From an uncultured Gammaproteobacteria bacterium (GTDB taxonomy: Bacteria; Pseudomonadota; Gammaproteobacteria; Pseudomonadales; Porticoccaceae): a stretch of DNA of 64,000 nt. The notes under the pieces were generated by a model, which had not been told where the DNA came from, ran no database searches, and saw only the letters and a list, made by a program, of their open reading frames with translations. The DNA lies in contig CAJXQR010000001.1 of assembly GCA_913058345.1 (NCBI GenBank), positions 310,001 through 374,000 of the forward strand. Direction: 5' to 3'. Below, piece after piece: positions 8,598 through 17,485 of this stretch. How positions within the stretch are numbered: position 1 is the first letter of the stretch; each line of letters opens with the position of its first letter. The translations under genes were made by a program, and so were the position numbers.

Positions 8598-10307
8598 ATG
8601 AACTACGATCTCATTATTAAAAACGGAGCCATTATCGATGGTTCTGGCGCTGCACGATTTAAAGCAGATATTGGTGTTAAAGACGGCATTATTATGACCG
8701 TTGGCCGTATCGATAGTGATGCGACAGAAGTCATCGACGCTAAAGGCCAGGTAGTCAGCCCCGGCTTCATAGATGGCCACACGCATATGGACGCACAGGT
8801 TTCCTGGGACCCTTTGGGTACTTGCTCGGTATGGCATGGCATCACCACAGTTGTCATGGGTAACTGTGGCTTTACTCTGGCACCCTGCGCCGCTAAAGAC
8901 AAGCATCTGGTGGTACGCAATCTTGAACGCGCCGAGGACATTTCCGGTGCGGCGATGGAAGCCGGTATTGACTGGACCTGGGAGACCTACCCCCAATACC
9001 TTGACGCCCTGGAAGCGTTGCCCAAGGGCATCAACTACAGCGGCTATGTCGGCCACTCGGCCCTGCGCACATACGCTATGGGTGAACGCGCCTTTACCGA
9101 TGAAGCGACTGACGCTGATATGGCAATTATGAAAAAGGAATTAAGCGATTCGATTCGCGCCGGTGCCATTGGGTTTTCGACTTCGCGCACGCGCAACCAC
9201 CAAACGCCTGAAGGCCGCCCTGTGTCCAGCCGACTCGCGACCTGGGATGAAGTCAAAGAGCTGGTTGGTGTCATGAGTGAGCTCGATGCCGGTATTTTTG
9301 AAATCGCCAGTGAAGAAGCCGGTCGCTCGCCCGAGGCACAGCGCGAATATCAGGTGCGCCTGCGTGATCTGGCTGTAGAGTCAGGTCGCCCCGTCACCTG
9401 GGGTATGTTTAGCGCTCGACGTGCCCCCGATATTTGGCCCCCCTACTTTGACCTGCTCAATGAAACTGCGGAAATGGGTGGCACCATGTTCGCCCAGGTT
9501 CACAGCCGCGCCCTCAACGTGTTGATGTCTTTTGAAACGCGACTTCCCTTCGATAAATTTCCAGTTTGGAAAGAGTTTCGCGAACTATCCCTGGCTGAAC
9601 AAAAGGCCGGTTTGCAAGACCCCGCTATGCGTGCCCGCCTCGTTGAATCTGCCAGCACCAGCCACCAGACAACGCAAGGTGTGGGCGCCGAAATGCGCCG
9701 CCCTGACTATCATTGGTTACTGGTAATGGACACCATCGAAGGCCCCCATAGAACCGTCGCCGAGATTGCTGAAGAAATGCACCGCGACCCGGTCGATGCC
9801 ATGATAGAAGTTGCTTTACAGAACGATATGAAGGTCTTTTTCCGCCAACCACTGTTTAACGAAAATCAGGACCACGTGCTTGAAATGATGCGTCACCCAC
9901 GCTCAGTGGTGACCTTTTCTGACTCTGGAGCCCACGTCTCGCAGATTATGGATTCATCACTGCAAACCCACGTACTGGCTCACTGGGTACGGGAAAAAAA
10001 TGCCTTTACTCTTGAAGAAGCCATCAAAATGATCACCCATGATACGGCCAATGCCTGGGGCTTTGAAGACAGAGGACTAATAAAAGAAGGCATGGCCGCG
10101 GACCTTAATATCTTCGATCCCGAAACTATCAACCCTTTAATGCCCGAGGTGAAAAACGATCTGCCCACTGGCGCACGGCGCTTAGTACAAAAGGCCGAAG
10201 GGATTTTGGCCACTATTGTCAATGGCGTGGTGCTAATGCGCGACGGCGAACACACTGGCAGCTACCCCGGCAAGCTCTTGCGCGGGCCACTAGCCGAGAC
10301 CTTATAA
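8598..10307 (+). CDS. D-aminoacylase / N-acyl-D-amino-acid deacylase family amidohydrolase
   Basis: The ATG at 8598 is preferred, giving 569 residues, because GGAG lies 7 bases upstream and the protein then begins MNYDLIIKNGAIIDGSG, the standard start for this family. The metal-binding HxH is in PGFIDGHTHMDAQ. MGNCGFTLAPC carries the family's conserved Cys ligand region, GYVGHSALR follows, and SDSGAHV contains the catalytic Asp near the C-terminus. A final GMAADLNIFDPE strand closes the small beta domain. Relatives hydrolyse N-acyl-D-amino acids or related amides with Zn. The substrate here is unknown, and the similarity also covers uncharacterised amidohydrolases of secondary metabolism. It converges on an aldehyde dehydrogenase gene. 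Confidence 0.87.
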   Translation: MNYDLIIKNGAIIDGSGAARFKADIGVKDGIIMTVGRIDSDATEVIDAKGQVVSPGFIDGHTHMDAQVSWDPLGTCSVWHGITTVVMGNCGFTLAPCAAKDKHLVVRNLERAEDISGAAMEAGIDWTWETYPQYLDALEALPKGINYSGYVGHSALRTYAMGERAFTDEATDADMAIMKKELSDSIRAGAIGFSTSRTRNHQTPEGRPVSSRLATWDEVKELVGVMSELDAGIFEIASEEAGRSPEAQREYQVRLRDLAVESGRPVTWGMFSARRAPDIWPPYFDLLNETAEMGGTMFAQVHSRALNVLMSFETRLPFDKFPVWKEFRELSLAEQKAGLQDPAMRARLVESASTSHQTTQGVGAEMRRPDYHWLLVMDTIEGPHRTVAEIAEEMHRDPVDAMIEVALQNDMKVFFRQPLFNENQDHVLEMMRHPRSVVTFSDSGAHVSQIMDSSLQTHVLAHWVREKNAFTLEEAIKMITHDTANAWGFEDRGLIKEGMAADLNIFDPETINPLMPEVKNDLPTGARRLVQKAEGILATIVNGVVLMRDGEHTGSYPGKLLRGPLAETL

Positions 10308-10555
10308 AGGGGTGCTTTGCATGAATGAACGGGATTAAATACTTGTGGTCACGCCACAGAACGCGAGGCTTGAATGGCGGTTTCTCAAAGGAGGGTCAGC
10401 ATAATTATGATGCCGCGCACCTTTATAGTGACTTCATGTTGGTGCTTATGCTGACTACAGTGATACACCACTGATCCCATCATTGACCCTTCTACTCAGC
10501 CACCCAATAGCTTCTCAAATCGCTTTTTACTTACAACAAGCGATCACATCATCCT

Positions 10556-10587
10556 AAAAAAAGCCCGCAATACAGCGGGCTTTTTTT
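10556..10587. terminator. Strong bidirectional intrinsic terminator
   Basis: A perfect stem (AAAGCCCGC / GCGGGCTTT plus extending A/T pairs) with the loop AATACA is flanked by a run of A on the left and seven T on the right. It can therefore terminate in both directions. It serves the amidohydrolase gene (plus) and the aldehyde dehydrogenase gene (minus). The rest of the 307-bp gap shows nothing else. Confidence 0.93.
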
Positions 10588-10614
10588 AGATTCAATTAAT
10601 ATCTGAGCAAAGGC

Positions 10615-12063
10615 TTAGCCTTTAGGCTTGGGTTTACGGGGTATATAACCGATCATAGCCTTAGTCTCGAGATATTCCTCTAGGCCCCACTGACCATGTT
10701 CACGGCCGTTACCCGACTGGCGATAACCTCCGAAGGGTGCCCCCTGGTCAAAGCGAGCACCGTTTAACTCAACGTGGCCAGCTCGAATTTGGCGTCCAAC
10801 GCGACGTGCCCGCTCGATATCGCCCGATTGAATATAGCTCGACAATCCGTAGGGATTGTCATTGGCAATAGCGATGGCCTCTTCTTCTGTGTCGTAGGGA
10901 ATCATGCACAGGACGGGGCCAAAGGCTTCTTCCTGGGCACTGAGCATATCATTGGTAACATTAGTGAAGATCGTGGGCTTGATGTAGTAGCCAGTGTCAC
11001 AACCTTCAGGCTTCTCGGCACCGCCGGCCAATACGGTAACACCCTCATCAATACCACGCTGAATAAAACGTAATACGCGCTCATATTGTGCTTTGTTTGC
11101 CAGAGGACCCATATAGGTATCATCTTCCAGGGGGTTGCCAACTTTAATAGTGTCGATCGCTTTTAACGCAATGTCTTCAATTTCAGCTTGATCTTTACGG
11201 GGAATCAGCATACGCGTTGGACCGTTACAGGCCTGCCCGGTATTGAACATGGCCAAACGTACACCGCCTTTGACACAACGTGCGTAGTCAGCATCGTCGA
11301 GAATAATATTTGCCGACTTGCCACCCAGCTCCTGACAAACGCGCTTAATAGTCGGTGCAGCGGCAACAGCGACGGCAGCACCGGCACGGGTTGAACCAGT
11401 AATAGACACCACATCGACTTCGGGGTGACTTGACAATGCTTCACCTACCACGGGGCCGGCACCGACAACCATATTGAAGACACCCGGTGGGAAGCCTGCT
11501 TCATCAATAATTTCAGCAAGAATAAACGCATCTAATGGTGCCAATTCACTGGGTTTTAAGACCACGGTGCAACCTGCGGCAAGTGCAGGAGCGAGTTTGC
11601 CGCCGATTTGATTAAGGGGAAAGTTCCAAGGAGTGATTAAACCGCAAACACCAGCTGCCTCACGCACCACATGGGTGCTACCGTGGTCTGTTTCAAATTC
11701 ATAATTACGCGCCAGCTCAGCCGCTTCCTTGAAGGTAAATAGAGGATTACCAATTTGCGACCCTTTGCACAGCATGACGGGGATACCCATCTCTGAGGTG
11801 ATGGCATCAGCCAAATCATCCGTACGTGCTTCTAATCCGGCAACGATTTTATCGAGAAAATCAGCTCGTTCTGCAGCCGGCGTTTGCGACCAGCTATCAA
11901 AGGCTGCGCGAGCGGCTTGCACAGCCGTATCGATATCAGCCTCATTGCCCAGGCTCACTTTAGCGACCACTTCCTCTGTTGCCGGGTTAACAATTTCAGC
12001 GACACCTGTGCCAGTAGGTGTTTGCCATTGGCCGTTTACATACATTTTATCTCTAGTAATCAC
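10615..12063 (-). CDS. NAD(P)-dependent aldehyde dehydrogenase
   Basis: At 482 residues the protein has the full ALDH superfamily layout: MYVNGQWQTPTG at the N-terminus, GLITPWNFPLNQIGGKLAPAL for nucleotide binding, KPSELAPL, SITGSTRAGAAV, the general-base Glu in VCQELGGKSANIIL, the nucleophilic Cys in FNTGQACNGPTR and the C-terminal PFGGYRQSGNGRE. The start is a GTG at 12063, chosen because AGGAGG lies 8 bases upstream; an in-frame ATG follows six codons later. Substrate range cannot be predicted. Convergence with the amidohydrolase gives no clear pathway link. Confidence 0.93.
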   Translation of the reverse strand: MITRDKMYVNGQWQTPTGTGVAEIVNPATEEVVAKVSLGNEADIDTAVQAARAAFDSWSQTPAAERADFLDKIVAGLEARTDDLADAITSEMGIPVMLCKGSQIGNPLFTFKEAAELARNYEFETDHGSTHVVREAAGVCGLITPWNFPLNQIGGKLAPALAAGCTVVLKPSELAPLDAFILAEIIDEAGFPPGVFNMVVGAGPVVGEALSSHPEVDVVSITGSTRAGAAVAVAAAPTIKRVCQELGGKSANIILDDADYARCVKGGVRLAMFNTGQACNGPTRMLIPRKDQAEIEDIALKAIDTIKVGNPLEDDTYMGPLANKAQYERVLRFIQRGIDEGVTVLAGGAEKPEGCDTGYYIKPTIFTNVTNDMLSAQEEAFGPVLCMIPYDTEEEAIAIANDNPYGLSSYIQSGDIERARRVGRQIRAGHVELNGARFDQGAPFGGYRQSGNGREHGQWGLEEYLETKAMIGYIPRKPKPKG

Positions 12064-12278
12064 CAGATAAGCCTCCTAAGCGTTTAATTATTTCTACGGT
12101 TTTAAGTCCTGATGCAAGGCTACTGCTACAAATAATCTGCAACACTAGCTGCGCCTGTGTAGGGAAACCTTTAACGTAGCAATATACCACGAGACTCCAC
12201 ACAACGTTAGCCGCTATTGCAGCACTTCAGTCCAGAATTGACGCGTCACGCAGACTCCTGACTTCAATCATCACACGT

Positions 12279-12321
12279 TAGTACGAGCCACTCGATCTGG
12301 TAGTACGAGACGGGGTAAAAT
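12279..12321 (+). promoter_or_regulatory. Direct repeats and -10 box upstream of dusA
   Basis: TAGTACGAG occurs at 12279-12287 and again at 12301-12309, 22 bp apart, about two helical turns. A -10-like TAAAAT (12316-12321) follows 6 bp later, with no good -35 at the normal distance. This looks like an activator-dependent promoter, but the regulator is unknown. The remaining space back to 12064 shows nothing else. Confidence 0.35.
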
Positions 12322-12359
12322 GTAAATTTTGAACAACACTCGGGTAAATCGCCAACAAG

Positions 12360-13445
12360 ATGTCCGTAAGCAAGCCAGATACCACGTCGAGTAAAAGTAG
12401 TGTAGCGTCATCACAGCAGCGACGCATATGCGTGGCCCCCATGCTCGACTGGACTGATCGCTATTGCCGCTACTTTCTACGACTCATTAGCCAGCACAGC
12501 GTGCTTTATACGGAAATGATCACTACCGGCGCGCTATTGCATGGCGACACAAACTACCACCTCGCCTATGATGAAGCCGAACACCCTGTCGCCTTACAAC
12601 TGGGAGGCAGCGACCCCAAAGCCCTGGCTGCCTGCGCAAAAATCGCCGCGCAATACGGTTATGACGAAATCAACCTGAACTGTGGCTGCCCCAGTGACCG
12701 GGTACAAAAAGGACGCTTCGGTGCCTGTCTGATGAAAGAGCCCGACTTGGTTGCACAATGTATTACCGCCATGAAAGATGTCGTCGGAATACCGGTGACC
12801 CTGAAGCATCGCATCGGTGTCGACAATCAAACCAGCTATACTGAACTAGAAGATTTTGTAGGCGTTAATCGAGAGGCGGGTTGTGATGCTTTCATCGTCC
12901 ACGCCCGCAATGCCCTATTACAGGGCCTTAGTCCGAAAGATAACCGGACAATACCGCCGTTGAAGTATCACTCAGTTTACCGTTTAAAACAGAGCTTCCC
13001 TGAGAGCGAATTTATTATCAATGGTGGCATTAATAGTATCGAGCAAATAGACCACCACCTGCAACACGTCGATGGCGTCATGCTGGGTCGCGAGGCCTAC
13101 CACAACCCCTATCTACTCGCGGAAATGGATAGCCTCTATTTCTCGCAGCCTGGAACACACAGCACACGCCTCGAAATTTTGGAGAATTTTCTTCCTTTCG
13201 CTGAAAAAGCACTATCCAGAGGGGCGCGATTGCACCACCTAAGTCGGCATATACTGGGTTTATTTCACGGCCAGCCTGGGGCCAGAAAATTTCGTCGCTT
13301 AATCAGTGAAAAAGCTCACGAGGAGAATGCCAATATTGCCTTACTACTTGAAGCTTTCGAGGTGATGAGTAAGTATTGCACGACATCGCCAAGCGGCAAA
13401 AATCACCAAACGACGACAGCTCACAATACACGGGTCAATGGATAA
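12360..13445 (+). CDS. dusA: tRNA-dihydrouridine synthase A
   Basis: DusA reduces U20/U20a in tRNA D-loops using FMN and NADPH. The 361-residue protein shows CVAPMLDWTDRYCRYF for FMN binding, NLNCGCPSDRVQKGRFGACLM with the catalytic Cys, TLKHRIGVD, FIVHARNALLQGLSPKDNR and the phosphate-binding GGINSIEQ. The long KGRFGACLM and ALLQGLSPKDNR segments distinguish DusA from DusB and DusC. About twenty polar residues precede the conserved core. The gene is followed after 14 bp by tal, and dusA-tal is a conserved pair in Pseudomonas-like genomes. Confidence 0.95.
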   Translation: MSVSKPDTTSSKSSVASSQQRRICVAPMLDWTDRYCRYFLRLISQHSVLYTEMITTGALLHGDTNYHLAYDEAEHPVALQLGGSDPKALAACAKIAAQYGYDEINLNCGCPSDRVQKGRFGACLMKEPDLVAQCITAMKDVVGIPVTLKHRIGVDNQTSYTELEDFVGVNREAGCDAFIVHARNALLQGLSPKDNRTIPPLKYHSVYRLKQSFPESEFIINGGINSIEQIDHHLQHVDGVMLGREAYHNPYLLAEMDSLYFSQPGTHSTRLEILENFLPFAEKALSRGARLHHLSRHILGLFHGQPGARKFRRLISEKAHEENANIALLLEAFEVMSKYCTTSPSGKNHQTTTAHNTRVNG

Positions 13446-13459
13446 CATAGCGAGGATTT

Positions 13460-14422
13460 ATGCGTACAAAACTCGAACAGCTTAAAACCATGACATCAGT
13501 CGTTGCCGATACGGGCGACATTAATGCCATTGCCACTTATCACCCTGAGGATGCGACAACCAACCCCTCGCTCATCCTCAAAGCTGTGCAAATGCCTGAA
13601 TACCAACAACTCGTGCAAGAGATCTGTGCACAGGCTAACGCTAGTAGCAACCATTCTATTGCCGACGTCTGCGACCAGGTAGCCGTGCGCCTTGGCTGTG
13701 AAATACTCAAATTAATTCCCGGGGTGATCTCCACCGAAGTCGATGCCCGGCTCTCCTTTGACACCCAGGCAACCATCGCACGAGCGACCAAATTGATCGA
13801 TCTCTACGCACAACAAGGTGCGAGTAAAAGTCAGGTGCTCATCAAAATAGCGGCCACCTGGGAAGGAATTCAGGCAGTGAAGGCACTACAGGAAGAGGGT
13901 ATTAACTGTAATGTAACCCTGGTATTTAATCTTGCGCAGGCGGCGGCGGCGGCAGATGCCGGCGCTTATTTAATCTCTCCCTTTGTTGGTCGTATCTATG
14001 ATTGGTATAAAGCTCGCGGGGAAGATAATTTTGCTAGTGCTGAACTGGACCCAGGCGTTATGTCGGTTAGCAGCATCTATGACTATTATAAATTCAATGG
14101 CTACAGCACCATCGTTATGGGAGCCAGCTTTCGTAACACCGACCAAATAGAAGCCCTTGCCGGCTGCGATAAGCTAACGATTAGCCCCAGCCTGCTCGCT
14201 GAGCTGGAGTCTGATAACGACGTACTCCAACGTAAGCTATCAAACGATAAGCCCAAAAATAACGCAGAAAAACGGCACTACGGACCCAGTAACTTCCGCC
14301 TGGAAATGAATAACGATGCCATGGCCACCGAAAAGCTGGCCGAGGGCATCCGCCTGTTCATCCGTGATCAAGTCGCACTCGAAGACAGACTCACCCCTAT
14401 TATTGAAGGGCAAGCCGAATGA
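13460..14422 (+). CDS. tal: Transaldolase
   Basis: Transaldolase transfers a dihydroxyacetone unit between sedoheptulose-7-P and glyceraldehyde-3-P in the non-oxidative pentose phosphate pathway. The 320-residue size and motifs match the TalB type: [45 protein letters not shown], the Schiff-base Lys in [30 protein letters not shown] and [13 protein letters not shown] short SD (GAGGA) precedes the ATG. The last codons overlap the next gene as ATGA, so tal and the TerB-like gene are translationally coupled. Confidence 0.96.
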   Translation: MRTKLEQLKTMTSVVADTGDINAIATYHPEDATTNPSLILKAVQMPEYQQLVQEICAQANASSNHSIADVCDQVAVRLGCEILKLIPGVISTEVDARLSFDTQATIARATKLIDLYAQQGASKSQVLIKIAATWEGIQAVKALQEEGINCNVTLVFNLAQAAAAADAGAYLISPFVGRIYDWYKARGEDNFASAELDPGVMSVSSIYDYYKFNGYSTIVMGASFRNTDQIEALAGCDKLTISPSLLAELESDNDVLQRKLSNDKPKNNAEKRHYGPSNFRLEMNNDAMATEKLAEGIRLFIRDQVALEDRLTPIIEGQAE

Positions 14423-14883
14423 TAAGTAAAATCAAAACCTTTTTTCAGGACCAGGTACTCAGCCCTGATAGCGAAGGCCAGCCAAGTGCATCACTAAAGA
14501 GTATTCACAAAGCCAGTGCTGCGCTGATGGTTGAAGTCATGCTCAGCGACGGCCGTCTGAGTCGTCAGGAAGAAGAAGCCATCAAGGCGCTGTTAACCAG
14601 TGAATTTGATCTTACAGCGACAGAATGTGACGAATTATTTTATCTTGCCCAGGAAGAGGTCAAGGACTCCATTTCGCTCTACGAGTTTACCGGTCAGGTA
14701 AATCTGCATTTTTCTGCCGACGAAAAATTCGAGCTCATCAAGCACATGTGGCATATTGCTTTCATTGACAATGAGCTCGACAAATATGAAGAAAGTTTGA
14801 TCCGTCAAGTAGCCGACCTGATCTATCTGCCCCACAGTCAATTTATTAAAGCCAAGAGTTTAGCCAGAAACACAGTCGAATAA
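14419..14883 (+). CDS. TerB-family protein (tellurite resistance TerB-like)
   Basis: The 154-residue, all-alpha acidic protein has two similar halves, each with an acidic loop: [18 protein letters not shown] near residue 40 and [23 protein letters not shown] near residue 115. This internal pseudo-symmetry with metal-binding acidic residues is the TerB/TerB-like pattern. Despite the name, single TerB genes away from terZACDEF are of unknown function, and no other ter genes are present. The start overlaps the tal stop by 4 bp. In effect this is a conserved tal companion of unknown role. Confidence 0.8.
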   Translation: MISKIKTFFQDQVLSPDSEGQPSASLKSIHKASAALMVEVMLSDGRLSRQEEEAIKALLTSEFDLTATECDELFYLAQEEVKDSISLYEFTGQVNLHFSADEKFELIKHMWHIAFIDNELDKYEESLIRQVADLIYLPHSQFIKAKSLARNTVE

Positions 14884-14989
14884 AATCGATAGCATGACCT
14901 GACTTGTGACATGATTAACATGTGCAGATCTAATGTCGACTCGTTATCAAAAACATCGGTATAGCCCACTTTCACCTATTTAGAAAGAC

Positions 14990-14995
14990 TATAAT
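14990..14995 (+). promoter_or_regulatory. Candidate -10 element of the pga operon
   Basis: A perfect TATAAT lies 33 bp before the pgaA start codon. No good -35 is visible 16-18 bp upstream, so a regulator may be needed for expression. Confidence 0.4.
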
Positions 14996-15028
14996 TCATA
15001 ACATTGTCGCTAATCATTATTCTCGCCC

Positions 15029-17485
15029 ATGAAAAAAGCCACCATAAACCTGTTCGCAATGCTTAGCGTTAATAAAATCATATTGCTTGTCATCGCCAGT
15101 TATTTTGCAAGCCCCGTCAATGCCGAAAACACTGACGAATTGACCTATAAACACGCTATTGCACAAGCCCATAACGCGGACTACCCCCCCGCTTTAGCCT
15201 CACTGAAAATCCTGGCTGACAAATACCCTAAACCTAACCGCTATTTCTACGACTATATTTCTATCTTAGGCTGGGCTGAGAAACACCACGAAATAGTTAA
15301 ACACACGGACAGTATCTCTCTCCAGGAAGCGCCACAATATGTATTAAACACGCTAGCAATAGCCCAGCGGCAACAATTAAATTTTACTGCCGCAGAGAAA
15401 ACCTACCGTGTAATAAACAAACGTTTCCCAAAATTCATTGACGGAAAAATTGGCCTGGCGCTCGTCTTGATCGATCAAGAAAAATTTGCACTAGCGCACA
15501 CTGTGCTGTTTTCACTGCAACAACAACACCCTGACGACTTAAGACTACTGAATGCCCTGATCTATTTTTATGAATCCCAACACAATTTCATGGCTTCCTT
15601 GAGAATCTATCAACACATACTCGAAATAAACCCCACCGATACAGACACCTTAAGAAGAAAACTAATAACACTCAATAGAATGGGAGCCTCTCATCTCGCT
15701 GAGAGCCTAATTAACAACCCCGATATCTTCAGTAATGAAGATCTAGCACGCATCAAAACGGACATGAGCGCTCACCAAATTCGCTGGGCGGGAATCCCTC
15801 AAAACAATGAGAAGAATAGATTTAATGAAATAGAAAGTGCCATTGATGAACTTGAGAAAAATATCAAAGACTTTCAATCACAATTTGGCGACACCTCGAC
15901 CTATGCACTGAATGCCCAATTTGATCTCTTAGTTGCTCTGAGAGATCGTTATCGAATGAGCGATGTTATCAAACTGTACTCTGAGCTAAGCACCTCAAAG
16001 ATTGACATTCCTGCTTACGCACAAATAGCGGCGTGTGATGCGTACCTTTACTTAGAACGTCCCGCTGAGGCTGAAGACTGTTATAGGAACGTAAAGCAGT
16101 TAGTGGCTGAGGAAAATGTTAATCTTGATTTTTCTCTATTCTACGCCTATGTAGAAAACGAAAATATGGATAAGGCGCAGTCCTGGATCAAGGAAGTCGC
16201 CGACAAACAACCACCCTATATTATGGGCAAGGGCAAGAAACCTTTTAAAAGACCGAACCCCAGAAAAACCGAGGCCGAAACAATTTCTGCACTGAGTATC
16301 GCTTATGCTGACAATCTGAAAGATGCCGAACAAAAAATAAAAAAATTACATCAGCTTGCCCCTTACAATACAAACATTCGCAAAGAACTTGCCAATATTT
16401 ATTACTGGCGAGGTTGGCCTCGCAAAGCCCAGGAAGAATATGATATTGGTCTGACTCAAGAGCCGAAACATCTCGGCTTGCGCATCGGCGAAGCAAGAAA
16501 CCAGCTAGCCCTCAAACACTACGAGAGAGCAGAAGAGTCAATTGCAGGGTTAGTTGAACTGTTCCCAGAAGATAAGGGTATTGCCATACAAAACGAGCTT
16601 TGGGGCATCCACAATATGCGCGAATTTAGAACTGAGATCAGCACATCAAATAGCTCCGGAGATATTTACGGCAGTCGAGGACTAGATATCAGCAGTTATC
16701 TTTACTCACGCCCCTTGAATAAAAATTACAGGGTCTATGTTCATCAACACCACAGTCAGGCAAAATTCATCGAGGGTGATGGACTACTCAACCTTGCAGG
16801 TATCGGCCTGGAATACACAGCACCTAACATTTTTCTCATGACTGAATTACACCATAATCATTATGAAAACAACCGTTTAGGCATCAATCTAAACGGCAGT
16901 TACGAGTTCGATGACCACTGGAGTAGTTCGCTCAGTCTCGAATCTTTAAGTGGACAGACACCGCTACGCGCACTTAATCAGGGCGTTTATGCTAAATCCG
17001 CATCCGTGGGCACGCAGTATCGCTGGCACGAATCCAGGTCAGCGGGATTAAACGTGTCCTATATGGACTTTTCTGAAAACAATACACGCAAAAGCATTAA
17101 TGGATTCTGGCAAGAGCGCTGGTATAGCCAATACGCATATAAATTTTCGACTCGGGTTGATCTCTACTCCTCCCGTAATTCAAGGTTAAATACCATCTAT
17201 TTTAATCCAGAAAGCGATTTAGCCGGATCAATCGCTTTCGAAAATGAATGGTTAAGCTGGAGACAGCATGAAGACTCTTTTCATCAGCGTTTGATTCTCA
17301 GTACAGGTTTCTACAATCAGGAAAATTACAGTGCTGGCGATACATGGGGGCTCCAGTATGAGCACCGTTGGACAGCCGATTATCGATTGGAACTGATTTA
17401 TGGCGTTAAGCGCGCGAGTAACGTCTATGACGGCAATGACGAGCTATCTTGGAGTTACTATTTATTGCTCGATTGGAGGTTTTAA
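15029..17485 (+). CDS. pgaA: PNAG export outer-membrane porin PgaA
   Basis: PgaA forms the outer-membrane beta-barrel that exports poly-beta-1,6-N-acetylglucosamine, with a periplasmic TPR region that binds the deacetylated polymer and PgaB. The 818 residues fit the family (about 800). After a signal peptide ending SPVNA-ENTDEL, helical TPR-like repeats run to about residue 510, for example ALVLIDQEKFALAHTVLFSL and DIGLTQEPKHLGLRIGEARN. The C-terminal 300 residues are beta-rich with alternating aromatic strands and end in LLLDWRF, the terminal Phe expected for BAM insertion. It is first in a four-gene operon, its stop overlaps pgaB, and the region is visibly AT-richer than its neighbours. Confidence 0.92.
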   Translation: MKKATINLFAMLSVNKIILLVIASYFASPVNAENTDELTYKHAIAQAHNADYPPALASLKILADKYPKPNRYFYDYISILGWAEKHHEIVKHTDSISLQEAPQYVLNTLAIAQRQQLNFTAAEKTYRVINKRFPKFIDGKIGLALVLIDQEKFALAHTVLFSLQQQHPDDLRLLNALIYFYESQHNFMASLRIYQHILEINPTDTDTLRRKLITLNRMGASHLAESLINNPDIFSNEDLARIKTDMSAHQIRWAGIPQNNEKNRFNEIESAIDELEKNIKDFQSQFGDTSTYALNAQFDLLVALRDRYRMSDVIKLYSELSTSKIDIPAYAQIAACDAYLYLERPAEAEDCYRNVKQLVAEENVNLDFSLFYAYVENENMDKAQSWIKEVADKQPPYIMGKGKKPFKRPNPRKTEAETISALSIAYADNLKDAEQKIKKLHQLAPYNTNIRKELANIYYWRGWPRKAQEEYDIGLTQEPKHLGLRIGEARNQLALKHYERAEESIAGLVELFPEDKGIAIQNELWGIHNMREFRTEISTSNSSGDIYGSRGLDISSYLYSRPLNKNYRVYVHQHHSQAKFIEGDGLLNLAGIGLEYTAPNIFLMTELHHNHYENNRLGINLNGSYEFDDHWSSSLSLESLSGQTPLRALNQGVYAKSASVGTQYRWHESRSAGLNVSYMDFSENNTRKSINGFWQERWYSQYAYKFSTRVDLYSSRNSRLNTIYFNPESDLAGSIAFENEWLSWRQHEDSFHQRLILSTGFYNQENYSAGDTWGLQYEHRWTADYRLELIYGVKRASNVYDGNDELSWSYYLLLDWRF

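Noticed and set aside
14419-14883. Tellurite resistance as function of the TerB-like gene
   Set aside because: No other ter genes are present; the conserved link is to tal, so resistance is not supported.
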